A stretch of DNA of 64,000 bases, taken from DGNJ01 sp002388905. Its GTDB lineage: Bacteria > Pseudomonadota > Gammaproteobacteria > Pseudomonadales > Porticoccaceae. The notes under the pieces are model-generated. The model had not been told where the DNA came from. It saw only the letters and a program-made list of their open reading frames with translations, and searched no databases. Location: assembly GCA_036843405.1 (NCBI GenBank), contig DAITSJ010000002.1, forward strand, positions 186,001 to 250,000, in the 5' to 3' direction. A program made the position numbers and the translations under genes. Below are positions 26,594 to 35,233 of this stretch, piece after piece (positions within the stretch are counted from its first letter, which is position 1; each line of letters opens with the position of its first letter).

Positions 26594-28627
26594 TCAGTGC
26601 ACGTCTTTCCAGTACTCGCGGTTGAGCAGCATCACCCAGACCAGCAGAAAGGCGAGGAAAAGCAATACATAGATGCCGATGCGCCGGCTCTTGTCGGCGA
26701 CGGGATTGGCCATGTAGCCCATGAAATTGACCAGATCGTAGACGGCCTCGTCGTATTCTTCCGGCGTCATGCGACCCTCGGTGACCAGGTCAAAACTGCC
26801 GCAGGGATCATCGAGAATGGGTTCGCCGGTGAGCGGATCCTCCTTGATGCCGCCATTGGCGGCCTTGACCGGCCCGGGCGCGCACTCCTGCAGGCCCTGC
26901 AGCTCCACCATGGCGTGGGGCATGGCCACATCGGGAAAGACCTTGTTGTTGACACCCACGGGCCGCATGGGGTCCTTGTAGAAGTTCTTCAGGTAAGTGT
27001 ACACCCACTCGGGAGAGCGCACCCGGGTAACCATGGTAAGGTCCGGCGGCGCGGCCCCGAACCACTGCTTGGCTTCGTCCTCGGGCATGGCGTTCTTCAT
27101 CAGCGCACCGATCTTCTGGTCGGCGAAAACCAGGTTTTCCATGACCATGTGAGCAGGCATTTCCAGGTCGTCGGCCACCCGCCCCCAGCGGGAATATTTG
27201 GCCTCGTGACAGCCCATGCAGTAGTTGGTGAAGAGTTTGGCACCGCGCTGCAGGGACTCCTTGTCGCCCAGGTCCACCTCCATGGGTTCGCAGGGAATGG
27301 TGCCGCATTCGTGGGCGCTCTCGGCCCCCACCGCCTTGAGGGGCAGGAAGATCAGCAGGCCCAGGATTACAAGAACACCAAGTGCCCTGAGGCCGCCCAT
27401 GCCGCCATCGGTGGTGACGCGTTCGGGCTGGGGCTTGGTGCGCTCCATCCGGGTCCAGATGGGCATGGCCAGGAAGTAGCCGAAGTAGAGAACAGTGCAA
27501 ATCCGGGCCAGGAAGGTCCGCTCCGGTGTCGGTGCCTTGACGCCCAGCACACCCAGGATCACGAACGACGCCGCGAAGACCACGATGGCCACCCGGCTGA
27601 ACTGGCCCTTGTAGCGTATCGATTTGACCGGGCTGCGATCGAGCCAGGGCAGGATGAACAGAATGGCGATGGCGGCGGCCATGGTCAGGAAGCCCAGGAA
27701 CTTGTCCGGCACCGCCCGGAGCATGGAATAGAAGGGGGTGAAGTACCAGACCGGGGCAATGTGTGCCGGTGTCTTCAGGGGGTTGGCGATCTCGAAGTTG
27801 GCCTTCTCCAGGAAATAGCCACCCATCTCCGGTACGAAGAAGACGATGAACGAAAACACCATCAGGAAGACAACCACCGGCACCAGGTCGTGGACCGTGT
27901 AGTAGGGATGGAAGGGAATGCCGTCCCGGGGCACGCCGTTGGCATCCTTGTTCTTCTTGATCTCGACCCCGTCCGGGTTGTTGGAACCGACTTCGTGCAG
28001 GGCCAGGATATGCAGTACTACCAGCGCCAGCAAGACAATGGGGAGAGCCACCACGTGCAGGGACATGAAGCGGTTCAGGGTGATGCCCGAGATCAGATAG
28101 TCGCCGCGCACCCAGGTGACAATATCCTCACCGATATAGGGAATGGCGCCGAACAGGGAGATGATCACCTGGGCGCCCCAGTAGGACATCTGCCCCCAGG
28201 GCAGCACGTAGCCCAGGAAGGCCTCGGCCATGAGTGCCAGGTAGATGGCCATGCCGAACAGCCAGACCAGTTCCCGGGGCGCCTTGTAGGACCCGTAAAG
28301 GAGCCCACGGAACATGTGCAGATAAACCACGATAAAAAACGCCGATGCGCCGGTGGAGTGGATATAGCGCAGCATCCAGCCCATGTTGACATCGCGCATA
28401 ATGTATTCGACCGATGCGAAAGCCCCTTCGGCGGTGCCGTTGTAGCTCATCAGCAACCAGATGCCGGATATCAGCTGAATCACCAGCACTACCAGGGAAA
28501 GCACACCAAAGAAGTACCAGAAATTGAAATTCTTGGGCGCGTAGTACTTGCCCATGTGTTTGTCCCAGGCCTGCTGCACCGGCAACCGTTGGTCTACCCA
28601 GTTCCAGACTCCCGTCAACCAGTTCAT
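26594..28627 (-). CDS. Fused cytochrome b / cytochrome c1 of the bc1 complex
   Basis: One uninterrupted 677-residue frame holds both subunits. Residues 1-409 are cytochrome b: bis-His haem helices (RYIHSTGASAFFIVVYLHMFRG; FMSLHVVALPIVLLALVVLHILALH) and a Qo motif PVWY, rather than the PEWY of mitochondria. Residues 410-677 are cytochrome c1: a signal-like hydrophobic segment, haem site CMGCH (470-474), DVAMPHAMVEL with the axial Met, and a C-terminal anchor helix. In most gammaproteobacteria these are two genes; a fusion is known as FbcH in Bradyrhizobium, where a protease separates the parts. The join falls exactly at the subunit boundary. It overlaps the Rieske gene by ATGA. A single-base sequencing error is unlikely but possible. 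Confidence 0.92.
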   Translation of the reverse strand: MNWLTGVWNWVDQRLPVQQAWDKHMGKYYAPKNFNFWYFFGVLSLVVLVIQLISGIWLLMSYNGTAEGAFASVEYIMRDVNMGWMLRYIHSTGASAFFIVVYLHMFRGLLYGSYKAPRELVWLFGMAIYLALMAEAFLGYVLPWGQMSYWGAQVIISLFGAIPYIGEDIVTWVRGDYLISGITLNRFMSLHVVALPIVLLALVVLHILALHEVGSNNPDGVEIKKNKDANGVPRDGIPFHPYYTVHDLVPVVVFLMVFSFIVFFVPEMGGYFLEKANFEIANPLKTPAHIAPVWYFTPFYSMLRAVPDKFLGFLTMAAAIAILFILPWLDRSPVKSIRYKGQFSRVAIVVFAASFVILGVLGVKAPTPERTFLARICTVLYFGYFLAMPIWTRMERTKPQPERVTTDGGMGGLRALGVLVILGLLIFLPLKAVGAESAHECGTIPCEPMEVDLGDKESLQRGAKLFTNYCMGCHEAKYSRWGRVADDLEMPAHMVMENLVFADQKIGALMKNAMPEDEAKQWFGAAPPDLTMVTRVRSPEWVYTYLKNFYKDPMRPVGVNNKVFPDVAMPHAMVELQGLQECAPGPVKAANGGIKEDPLTGEPILDDPCGSFDLVTEGRMTPEEYDEAVYDLVNFMGYMANPVADKSRRIGIYVLLFLAFLLVWVMLLNREYWKDVH

Positions 28628-29232
28628 GCCGCATCCTCCGGATCTACGCCAATTTCAATGACATCGTCGCTGACGAAATGATAGGGCGGCACCGTCAGAT
28701 TGGTGGGCGCCGGGACCCCTTGATAGACGCGGCCGGCCAGGTCGAACTTGGAGCCGTGGCAGGGACAGAAGAAGCCGCCCAGCCAGTTCTCGTTTTCCTG
28801 GCCACTGCCCGGATCGATGCCCACTTCGGGCCGGTACATGGGGGCGCACCCCAGGTGGGTGCAGAGTCCCACCATGACAAGGTAGTTGGGCTTGATGGAA
28901 CGGTACCGGGGATCCACGTAGGAAGGCTGCTTGGAGGCACTGGAATCCGGGTCCCGGAGCATGTCCGTGACTTCGTCCAGGGTATCCAGCCCCTCTTCGG
29001 TTCGGTTGAGAACATACACGGGCTTGCCGCGCCACTCCACCGTAATCATCTGGCCCGGCTCGATTTTGCCGATGTTGGCCTTCACCGGGGCCCCCGCGGC
29101 TTTCGCCTTGGCGCTCGGGTTCCAGGATGCGACAAAAGGGACTGCGGCTCCCACCACACCGGCTGCACCCACTACGCAGGTTGCACCCGTCAGGAAGCGG
29201 CGGCGCCCTCGATTGACACCGTCATTGCTCAT
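28624..29232 (-). CDS. petA: Ubiquinol-cytochrome c reductase iron-sulfur (Rieske) subunit
   Basis: A 202-residue Rieske protein of the bc1 complex. Residues 9-16 (GRRRFLTG) are a Tat-type twin-arginine motif ahead of a hydrophobic anchor. The 2Fe-2S ligands are in CTHLGCAP and FFCPCHGSKFD. It accepts an electron from ubiquinol and passes it to cytochrome c1. I start at 29232; the frame is open 38 codons further, but only this start places the twin arginines correctly. It overlaps the fused cytochrome b/c1 gene by 4 bases, so the whole complex comes from a two-gene unit. Confidence 0.95.
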   Translation of the reverse strand: MSNDGVNRGRRRFLTGATCVVGAAGVVGAAVPFVASWNPSAKAKAAGAPVKANIGKIEPGQMITVEWRGKPVYVLNRTEEGLDTLDEVTDMLRDPDSSASKQPSYVDPRYRSIKPNYLVMVGLCTHLGCAPMYRPEVGIDPGSGQENENWLGGFFCPCHGSKFDLAGRVYQGVPAPTNLTVPPYHFVSDDVIEIGVDPEDAA

Positions 29233-29375
29233 GTAGTTCTCCGTGTAAGCAGCAAGGGATCTTGTTCTGGTACCGGTCAAAAAGGCGTGCAATGTTAAAG
29301 AAAAGCGGGGGTCTTTACAAGACAAAAAGCGCGCAGCGCAACACAACCGATTGATTTAAAACACAAATCCCGGGA

Positions 29376-29410
29376 ACAAAAAGCAAAACGCCCGGCTTGA
29401 TGGCCGGGCG
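29376..29410 (-). terminator. Terminator after rpsI
   Basis: On the minus strand a perfect 8-base stem (CGCCCGGC with GCCGGGCG, 6-base loop) is followed by a T-rich run broken by GC, ending in five T. It lies 24 bases past the rpsI stop and separates the ribosomal genes from the bc1 genes. Confidence 0.7.
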
Positions 29411-29433
29411 CAATGGGAACCATCCCGAGGCGA

Positions 29434-29826
29434 TCAGCGCTTGGAGTACTGGGGACGCTTGCGGGCCTTGTGCAGGCCGATCTTCTTACGCTCCACGGCG
29501 CGGGCATCGCGGGTCAGGTAGCCGGCCTTGCGCAGGGGCGAGCGCAGACCTTCGTCGTACTGGACCAGTGCCCGGGCGATGCCGTGGCGAATTGCCCCCG
29601 CCTGGCCGAAGCTGCCGCCACCGGCAACGGTGATGTGGGCATCGAACCGCTCGGTATTGTCGGTGACCTCGAAGGGCTGGCGCACGATCATGCGGGCCAC
29701 CTCGCGACCAAAGTAGTTCTCCAGTGGACGATTGTTGATGGTAATGCTGCCGTTGCCGCTTTTCAGAAACACTCGCGCGGCGGATGTTTTGCGGCGGCCG
29801 GTGCCGTAATATTGAGTATCTGCCAT
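29434..29826 (-). CDS. rpsI: 30S ribosomal protein S9
   Basis: A 130-residue ribosomal protein with the standard start QYYGTGRRKTSAARVFLK, AGAIRHGIARALVQYD in the middle and the basic C-terminus KKIGLHKARKRPQYSKR that reaches the P-site tRNA. It follows rplM with a 13-base gap, the usual pair. Confidence 0.97.
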   Translation of the reverse strand: MADTQYYGTGRRKTSAARVFLKSGNGSITINNRPLENYFGREVARMIVRQPFEVTDNTERFDAHITVAGGGSFGQAGAIRHGIARALVQYDEGLRSPLRKAGYLTRDARAVERKKIGLHKARKRPQYSKR

Positions 29827-29839
29827 TGTCTGCTATCCG

Positions 29840-30268
29840 TCAGAGATTCAGTTCGAGGGGCTGCTGGGCGCTGTGGGGATGGTTCTCGCCCGCATAGACC
29901 TTGAGTTTTTTCAACATGCTTCGACCCAGGGGGCCCTTGGGGAGCATGCCCTTAACCGCACTTTCGATGGCGCGCTCGGGGGTGCGCTCGATAAGCTCGC
30001 CGAAGTTCATGGCTTTGATGCCGCCGGGGTAGCCGGTGTGACGGTAGTACATTTTGTCACTGGTTTTTTTCCCCGTGACGCGGACCTTCTCGGCATTGAC
30101 GACGACAATATAATCACCGGTATCCACGTGGGGAGTATACTCGGGCTTGTGCTTGCCACGCAGCCTGTGGGCAATATCCGCTGCGACCCGGCCAAGCACC
30201 TTGTCGGTGGCGTCAACGACAAACCAGTCGCGCTTTACGGTTTCGGATTTTGCACTGTATGTTTTCAT
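29840..30268 (-). CDS. rplM: 50S ribosomal protein L13
   Basis: A 142-residue ribosomal protein, full length. It begins MKTYSAKSETVKRDWFVVDA, contains LGRVAADIAHRLRGKHKPEYTPHVD and ends GENHPHSAQQPLELNL, all typical. It leads the rplM-rpsI operon; the 172-base region upstream should hold its promoter and leader, but I could not fix elements by eye. Confidence 0.97.
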   Translation of the reverse strand: MKTYSAKSETVKRDWFVVDATDKVLGRVAADIAHRLRGKHKPEYTPHVDTGDYIVVVNAEKVRVTGKKTSDKMYYRHTGYPGGIKAMNFGELIERTPERAIESAVKGMLPKGPLGRSMLKKLKVYAGENHPHSAQQPLELNL

Positions 30269-30440
30269 CGTAGCCTGCCTGAAGTCAGGGGGGTTCCTAA
30301 AAAAGAGCGCGAATTCTACCGGCGCCGCCCGCGCTTTTCAAGCGCAATAAAGCCGCGACGGCGCAGATGCACGCCCCAAGGCAACAGATCATGATAACGC
30401 GGGTGGCTCCGCCCGGCAATTACCGCCGCAAGGCCCGCTT

Positions 30441-31538
30441 TCACGGCTGATGCGGTCGGGCCAGGTACTGGTGAGACTGCATTTCCAGCAACCGGCTGCG
30501 GGTGCGCTCAAACTCGAAAGCCAGGCGCGAGCCCGAGTAGAGAGACTCCAGGGGCGCCTCCGCCGAAAGGATCAGCTTGACCCCGCGATCGTAGAATTCG
30601 TCCACCATGTTGATAAAGCGCCGGGCCTGGTCTTCCATGGCACCGGTCATGACCGGCACGTTACTGACCAGCACCGCATGGAATTCCCGGGCGATCTCGA
30701 TGTAATCGTTCTGACTGCGAGGACCGTCGCACAGGGCCGGAAAATCGAACCAGACCACGTCCTCGCCGATCCAGCGGGTGGGGATATCCCGGCCCTCGAC
30801 CTCCACGGCGCCGTCCCGCCGCACTTCCTCGGCCGCCGGCACCAGGTCCTCGAAGGCCGATTTCAGGGCTTTTTCGGCAGCCTCGTCCAGGGGCGCGTGA
30901 TAAATTTCCGCCTTTTCCAGCGCCCGGAGCCGGTAATCGACCCCGCCGTCCACATTGATGACCCGGCAGTGCCGGTTCAGCAGGTCGATGGCGGGCAGGA
31001 AACGCTGCCGCTGCAGACCGCCCCGGTAAAGTTCGTCGGGGACAATATTGGACGTGGCCACCAGGGTTACACCCCGGCTGAAAAGATGGTCCAGCAACGT
31101 TCCCAGAATCATGGCATCGGCGATATCGGAGACAAAGAATTCGTCAAAACAGAGCACCCGGGCCTCGCCGGCGATACGGTCCGCCACCTTTTCCAGCGGA
31201 TTCTTCTCGCCCTTAAGGGCTTTCAGCTCCTGGTGGACCCGGCGCATAAAGCGGTGGAAATGGGCCCGCATCTTGTCCCGGAACGGCAGGCTTTCGTAGA
31301 AGTTATCCATCAGGTAGGTCTTGCCGCGCCCTACCCCGCCCCAGAAATAGAGGCCGGTCAATGGCTCCCGGGGAGTTCGTCGCGGCAGGAGCCGCCCCAG
31401 CAGGCCGCGGCGGCCGTCGCGCTCCACGAGCTCCTCGTACAGGTGCTGGAGCTGGCGAACAGCGTTTTCCTGGGCCGGGTCCCGGACAAAGCCCTCGGTC
31501 TCCAAATCCCGGCGGTAACGTTCAAGGGGAGTCGACAT
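30441..31538 (-). CDS. zapE: Cell division protein ZapE (AFG1-family ATPase)
   Basis: A 365-residue P-loop ATPase. Walker A is GGVGRGKTYLMD, followed by FHRFMRRVHQEL, and Walker B is VLCFDEFFVSDIADAMIL; LVATSNIVPDELYRGGLQRQRFLPAI is the family's sensor region. ZapE acts at the Z-ring during late division and in stress or low oxygen. Length and motifs are complete. It is co-directional with the hydrolase gene 53 bases upstream. Confidence 0.92.
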   Translation of the reverse strand: MSTPLERYRRDLETEGFVRDPAQENAVRQLQHLYEELVERDGRRGLLGRLLPRRTPREPLTGLYFWGGVGRGKTYLMDNFYESLPFRDKMRAHFHRFMRRVHQELKALKGEKNPLEKVADRIAGEARVLCFDEFFVSDIADAMILGTLLDHLFSRGVTLVATSNIVPDELYRGGLQRQRFLPAIDLLNRHCRVINVDGGVDYRLRALEKAEIYHAPLDEAAEKALKSAFEDLVPAAEEVRRDGAVEVEGRDIPTRWIGEDVVWFDFPALCDGPRSQNDYIEIAREFHAVLVSNVPVMTGAMEDQARRFINMVDEFYDRGVKLILSAEAPLESLYSGSRLAFEFERTRSRLLEMQSHQYLARPHQP

Positions 31539-31591
31539 AGATAGACGGATTACTGGCGAGAAAAGCCGGCAACTCTATCGCCGGCCACCGC

Positions 31592-32248
31592 TTACCGCAA
31601 CTGCTCGCCGATCAGGGCCACCAGCTGCCTGCGCATGCCAACCAGCTGGCCATGAAAAAAATGGCTCGCCTCAGGGAGGCGCAACAGGCGTACCGGTGAT
31701 TGAAGCCCGTCCGTCCAGCGATAGACCTCATCGGGCTCCACCAACTCGTCCCGCTCGCCCATCACCACGCAGGCGGGACAGGGGAACCGGTTACCCTCGG
31801 CAAAGCCGTAGCGACCCACCGGCGGTGCCACCAGGGTCAGGTGATCGACCCCGTCCAGGCGAAAAACACCGTTGCCGGCGACGGAGGATCCGAACGAGAA
31901 CCCCGCCAGCAGCAGCCGGCCGGCTCCACAATAGCCGCGAAACCAGTTGGCCACCGCCACCAGGTCATCCACCTCGCCACGACCGTCGTCATAGTGGCCG
32001 GCACTGGCGCCAACGCCGCGAAAATTGAAACGAACAGCCGGCAGGCCAAGCTCTCCATAAGCACGAACCAGGGTCGTGACCACCTTGTTATCCATGGTGC
32101 CGCCGTGCTGGGGATGGGGATGGCAGACCACAGCGCAGCCTCCACTGTCCGACAGCAAACCACGTCCGCGAGGCTGGTGGACCGCCACCTCAAGGGGACC
32201 TGCGGGACCTTCGATTGTCATTGTCTCGTCACGGGATGCGATCACCAT
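31592..32248 (-). CDS. Alpha/beta hydrolase (COG2945-like)
   Basis: About 218 residues. Evidence for the fold: CHPHPQHGGTMDNKVV after the first strand, AVRFNFRGVGASAG, the nucleophile elbow AGFSFGSS (G-x-S-x-G), VMGERDELVEP carrying the acid, and EASHFFHGQL carrying the catalytic His. The family is common in proteobacteria and its substrates are unknown. The start is unsure: the Met at 32248 gives an N-terminus (ETMTIEGPAGPLE) resembling relatives; a Met at 32221 is also possible, and the open frame reaches 32344. Confidence 0.78.
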   Translation of the reverse strand: MVIASRDETMTIEGPAGPLEVAVHQPRGRGLLSDSGGCAVVCHPHPQHGGTMDNKVVTTLVRAYGELGLPAVRFNFRGVGASAGHYDDGRGEVDDLVAVANWFRGYCGAGRLLLAGFSFGSSVAGNGVFRLDGVDHLTLVAPPVGRYGFAEGNRFPCPACVVMGERDELVEPDEVYRWTDGLQSPVRLLRLPEASHFFHGQLVGMRRQLVALIGEQLR

Positions 32249-32442
32249 ATCAGTGGTATCCAGTCTGGCAGGGCCTTCTATTCTACTGAGCGGCATGAAT
32301 TGACGACAAGCCAGCCCGATGCGCCGGCAAACATATTGATTCATCGGGCCGTATCCGGGACACTATGTCCAATCTCTCGGCCCCCGCACACGCATTTTGT
32401 GCGACACCGCTCAACAGGCCTATTATTGCAAAGGACACCAAC

Positions 32443-32940
32443 GTGACTGCAGCCACCATCCTGATCGCTATCGTCTGCCTGCTCCTGGGCATGGCAATCG
32501 GCTCCCTGCTCACCCAGAGACTGGCTCCCCAGGAAAAGAAGCGCCGGGAGCTGGAAGCCCAGTTGCGCCGAGCAGAGGACGAGCACCGGCTCTATCAGCG
32601 GGACGTCGCCGAGCACTTCCAGAAAACGGCGACCCTGGTGGGCAACCTCGCCCAGAGCTACCGGGATGTCAACGAGCACCTGGCGGCCAGCGCCATGTTG
32701 CTGGCCGACACCGAAACCAGCCGTCAGCTCCAGGAGGCCGCCAACCCCGCCCTGCCCCGGGCCGGCGGCATGACGCTTTCCAGTGTGCCCCCGGAACCGC
32801 CCAAGGACTATGCCCCCCGGGTTCCGGGGGGCGTTCTCAGCGAAAACTACGGTTTCAGCGATACCGCCACCCGCCCGTCCAGGGTCGCCAACGACAGCGA
32901 CGAGAAGGAAGAAGACGATCCCACTCTCAAGGTGAGCTAA
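32443..32940 (+). CDS. YhcB/ZapG-like membrane protein (DUF1043)
   Basis: A 165-residue protein with one N-terminal membrane helix (about 4-24, ILIAIVCLLLGMAIGSLL), a coiled coil rich in Lys/Glu/Arg (about 32-75), and a low-complexity acidic tail ending DPTLKVS. YhcB/ZapG coordinates envelope growth with division in E. coli. I start at GTG 32443, which follows GGA; earlier in-frame starts give a long N-terminal extension unlike the family. Its position before the DegS-like protease gene matches Pseudomonas order. Confidence 0.8.
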   Translation: MTAATILIAIVCLLLGMAIGSLLTQRLAPQEKKRRELEAQLRRAEDEHRLYQRDVAEHFQKTATLVGNLAQSYRDVNEHLAASAMLLADTETSRQLQEAANPALPRAGGMTLSSVPPEPPKDYAPRVPGGVLSENYGFSDTATRPSRVANDSDEKEEDDPTLKVS

Positions 32941-33022
32941 AGGCGCGGGCCTTTCTGGCAGCATCCGCCATTCCGTGTAAGATGGGTTCGCAACCGCCTG
33001 CCATGGGACCGATGACTAAATC

Positions 33023-34168
33023 GTGATTTTTATCCGCATACTTCGTTATCTCGCCTGGCCCGTGCTCGCCGGTCTGGCGATGGCCGCTCTGGCCATACTG
33101 CTCTTCCCCTCCCTGACCACTTCCCTGCACACCCCCGGAGAGGGTATGGACACCGGAGAACTGGCGCCGGATACCGCCTGGGAGGGCCCGGTTTCCTATG
33201 CCGAGGCGGTGGCCCGGGCGGCCCCCTCGGTGGTCAATATCTACACCAGCAAGTCCCGGGCCCGGCCCAGACATCCCCTGCTCGACGACCCTTTCTTCCG
33301 GCGTTTTTTCAGCCGCAGCAACCTGCCCCAGCAACAACGCATGGAGTCATCCCTGGGCTCGGGAGTCATCCTCAGCGAGGAGGGCTATATCCTCACCAAC
33401 AGCCATGTGGTGGAACAGGCCGATGAAATCGTGGTGCTCCTCCACGACGGCCGCGAGTCGAAGGCCAAGGTGGTCGGGGCCGACACGGGCACCGACCTGG
33501 CCGTGCTCAAGGTGGATATGGGGAATCTGCACGCTATCGACATCGGCAATCCGGAACAGGTTCGGGTGGGCGACGTGGTCCTGGCCATCGGCAACCCCTT
33601 TGGCGTGGGCCAATCAGTGTCCCAGGGCATTGTCAGCGCCACCGGCCGGGGGCTGGGATTGAATACCTTTGAAAATTTTCTGCAGACCGACGCCGCCGTC
33701 AATCCCGGCAATTCCGGGGGCGCGTTGATCGATGTGTACGGCAACCTGCTGGGCATCAACTCCGCCATTGTCAACGAGAGCAGCTCGGTGGGTATCGCCT
33801 TCGCGATCCCCGCCGATACGGCGGTGCGGGTTATGGAGGATATCGTCGAGCACGGCCGGGTCATCCGCGGCTGGCTGGGGGTACAGGCCCAGCAGCTCGC
33901 GCCCGCCATCGCCAAGCGCATGGGCCTCGATCCGCCCCGGGGCATGATTGTCACCGACATCCACCGGGACGGCCCCGCGCAGCGGGCGGGCCTGCGGCCC
34001 GGGGATGTCATTACCCATATCAATGGTCAACTGGTGGGCGGCGGCCGGCACGGCACCAATATCGTCGCCGATATCAAACCCGGTGACCCCATCCACATTG
34101 ACCTGTTGCGCGATGGCGAACGACTTTCGGTAACGGCGGTGGCCGGCACCCGGCCGCCCCTGGAATAA
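33023..34168 (+). CDS. degS: Periplasmic serine protease, DegS/AlgW type
   Basis: A 381-residue trypsin-like protease anchored by one N-terminal helix (about 8-28), so it is DegS/AlgW-like rather than soluble DegP. The catalytic triad is H128 (TNSHVV), D158 (GTDLAVL) and S231 (NPGNSGGAL); one PDZ domain follows (about 280-370, with GWLGVQAQQL and RPGDVITHINGQ). DegS senses misfolded porin tails and cuts the anti-sigma factor RseA/MucA to free sigma-E. The start codon is GTG at 33023. It converges with hisC 6 bases apart. Confidence 0.92.
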   Translation: MIFIRILRYLAWPVLAGLAMAALAILLFPSLTTSLHTPGEGMDTGELAPDTAWEGPVSYAEAVARAAPSVVNIYTSKSRARPRHPLLDDPFFRRFFSRSNLPQQQRMESSLGSGVILSEEGYILTNSHVVEQADEIVVLLHDGRESKAKVVGADTGTDLAVLKVDMGNLHAIDIGNPEQVRVGDVVLAIGNPFGVGQSVSQGIVSATGRGLGLNTFENFLQTDAAVNPGNSGGALIDVYGNLLGINSAIVNESSSVGIAFAIPADTAVRVMEDIVEHGRVIRGWLGVQAQQLAPAIAKRMGLDPPRGMIVTDIHRDGPAQRAGLRPGDVITHINGQLVGGGRHGTNIVADIKPGDPIHIDLLRDGERLSVTAVAGTRPPLE

Positions 34169-34174
34169 CCCGGG

Positions 34175-35233
34175 CTACCGGGGCAGGATCGCGTCCAGGG
34201 CCTCCAGCAGGCGACCGTGCTGGTCGGCGGTGCCCACGGTGATGCGCAGGAAATTCTCGATGCGGGCCTTGCCGAAGTGACGCACGACGATGCCGCGCCG
34301 GCGCAGTCCAGCGGCCAGATCGCCCCCGGGCACCCGCGGGTGTTCCGCCAGCAGAAAATTTGTCGCCGACGGCAGCACCCGGAAGCCCCGCTCCACCAGG
34401 GCCGCAAACAGGCTTTCCCGCTCGGCAATGACCGCGCCCCGGGTTTGCTGGAAATAGCTCTCGTCCTCGAACGAGGCCACCGCGCCGGCAATGGCCAGTT
34501 GGTCCAGGGGATAGGAATTGAAGCTGTTCTTGACCCGCTCCAGTGCCTCGACCAGGGCCTCGTCGCCGATGGCAAACCCTACCCGCAGCCCGGCCAGCGA
34601 CCGGGACTTGGACAGGGTCTGGACCACCAGCAGGTTGGGATAACGGCGAACCAGCGGGATCGCCGATTCGGCGCCGAAATCCACATAGGCCTCGTCGACA
34701 ATTACCACGGCATCCGGGTTGTCGCGCACCAGGCTCTCCACGCTTTCCGGGTCGAGCACTATCCCGGTGGGTGCGTTGGGGTTGGCCAGGACGATACCGG
34801 CGGCACCCCGGTAGTCGGCGGGACGGACACTGAAATCCTCCCTCAGGGGCACGGCCCTGAAGGGGATATCGTAGAGACCGCAATAGACCGGGTAGAAACT
34901 GTACGTGATATCCGGAAAGCGGATTGTCCCGACACCGCTGAAAAAGGCCTGAAAGGCATGTGCCAGGACCTCGTCGGAGCCATTGCCGGCAAATACGTTC
35001 TTTTCCGAAACACCGTGATAGGCGGCGACGACACACTTTAACTGCCTCGCATCCGGCGGGGGGTACAGGCGGAGATTGTCGCCGGCCCGGTCACGGATGG
35101 CTTCGAGCACCCTTGGCGAAGGCCCGAACGGGTTTTCGTTGGTATTGAGCTTGACCAGGCCCGCTTCACGGGGTTGCTCGCCGGGAACATAAGGCTCCAG
35201 GCGCCGGACCAGCTCGCTCCAGTATCGGCTCAT
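34175..35233 (-). CDS. hisC: Histidinol-phosphate aminotransferase
   Basis: A 352-residue PLP enzyme of histidine synthesis that transfers the amino group from glutamate to imidazole-acetol phosphate. Motifs: VKLNTNENPFGPSP at the N-terminus, NPNAPTG, VDEAYVDFG and the PLP lysine in TLSKSRSLAGLRVGFAI; it ends NFLRITVGTADQHGRLLEALD. The start overlaps the hisD stop by ATGA; the longer open frame upstream runs into hisD and is not used. Confidence 0.95.
   Translation of the reverse strand: MSRYWSELVRRLEPYVPGEQPREAGLVKLNTNENPFGPSPRVLEAIRDRAGDNLRLYPPPDARQLKCVVAAYHGVSEKNVFAGNGSDEVLAHAFQAFFSGVGTIRFPDITYSFYPVYCGLYDIPFRAVPLREDFSVRPADYRGAAGIVLANPNAPTGIVLDPESVESLVRDNPDAVVIVDEAYVDFGAESAIPLVRRYPNLLVVQTLSKSRSLAGLRVGFAIGDEALVEALERVKNSFNSYPLDQLAIAGAVASFEDESYFQQTRGAVIAERESLFAALVERGFRVLPSATNFLLAEHPRVPGGDLAAGLRRRGIVVRHFGKARIENFLRITVGTADQHGRLLEALDAILPR

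Noticed and set aside
26594..27400. Separate cytochrome c1 gene starting at the internal Met at 27400
   Set aside because: No stop codon ends cytochrome b before it and no ribosome-binding sequence precedes that Met, so a fusion is the direct reading.
26507..28681. 724-codon plus-strand open frame
   Set aside because: It is entirely antisense to the cytochrome b/c1 gene and has a His/Gln/Gly-rich composition typical of mirror frames in high-GC DNA; no family features.
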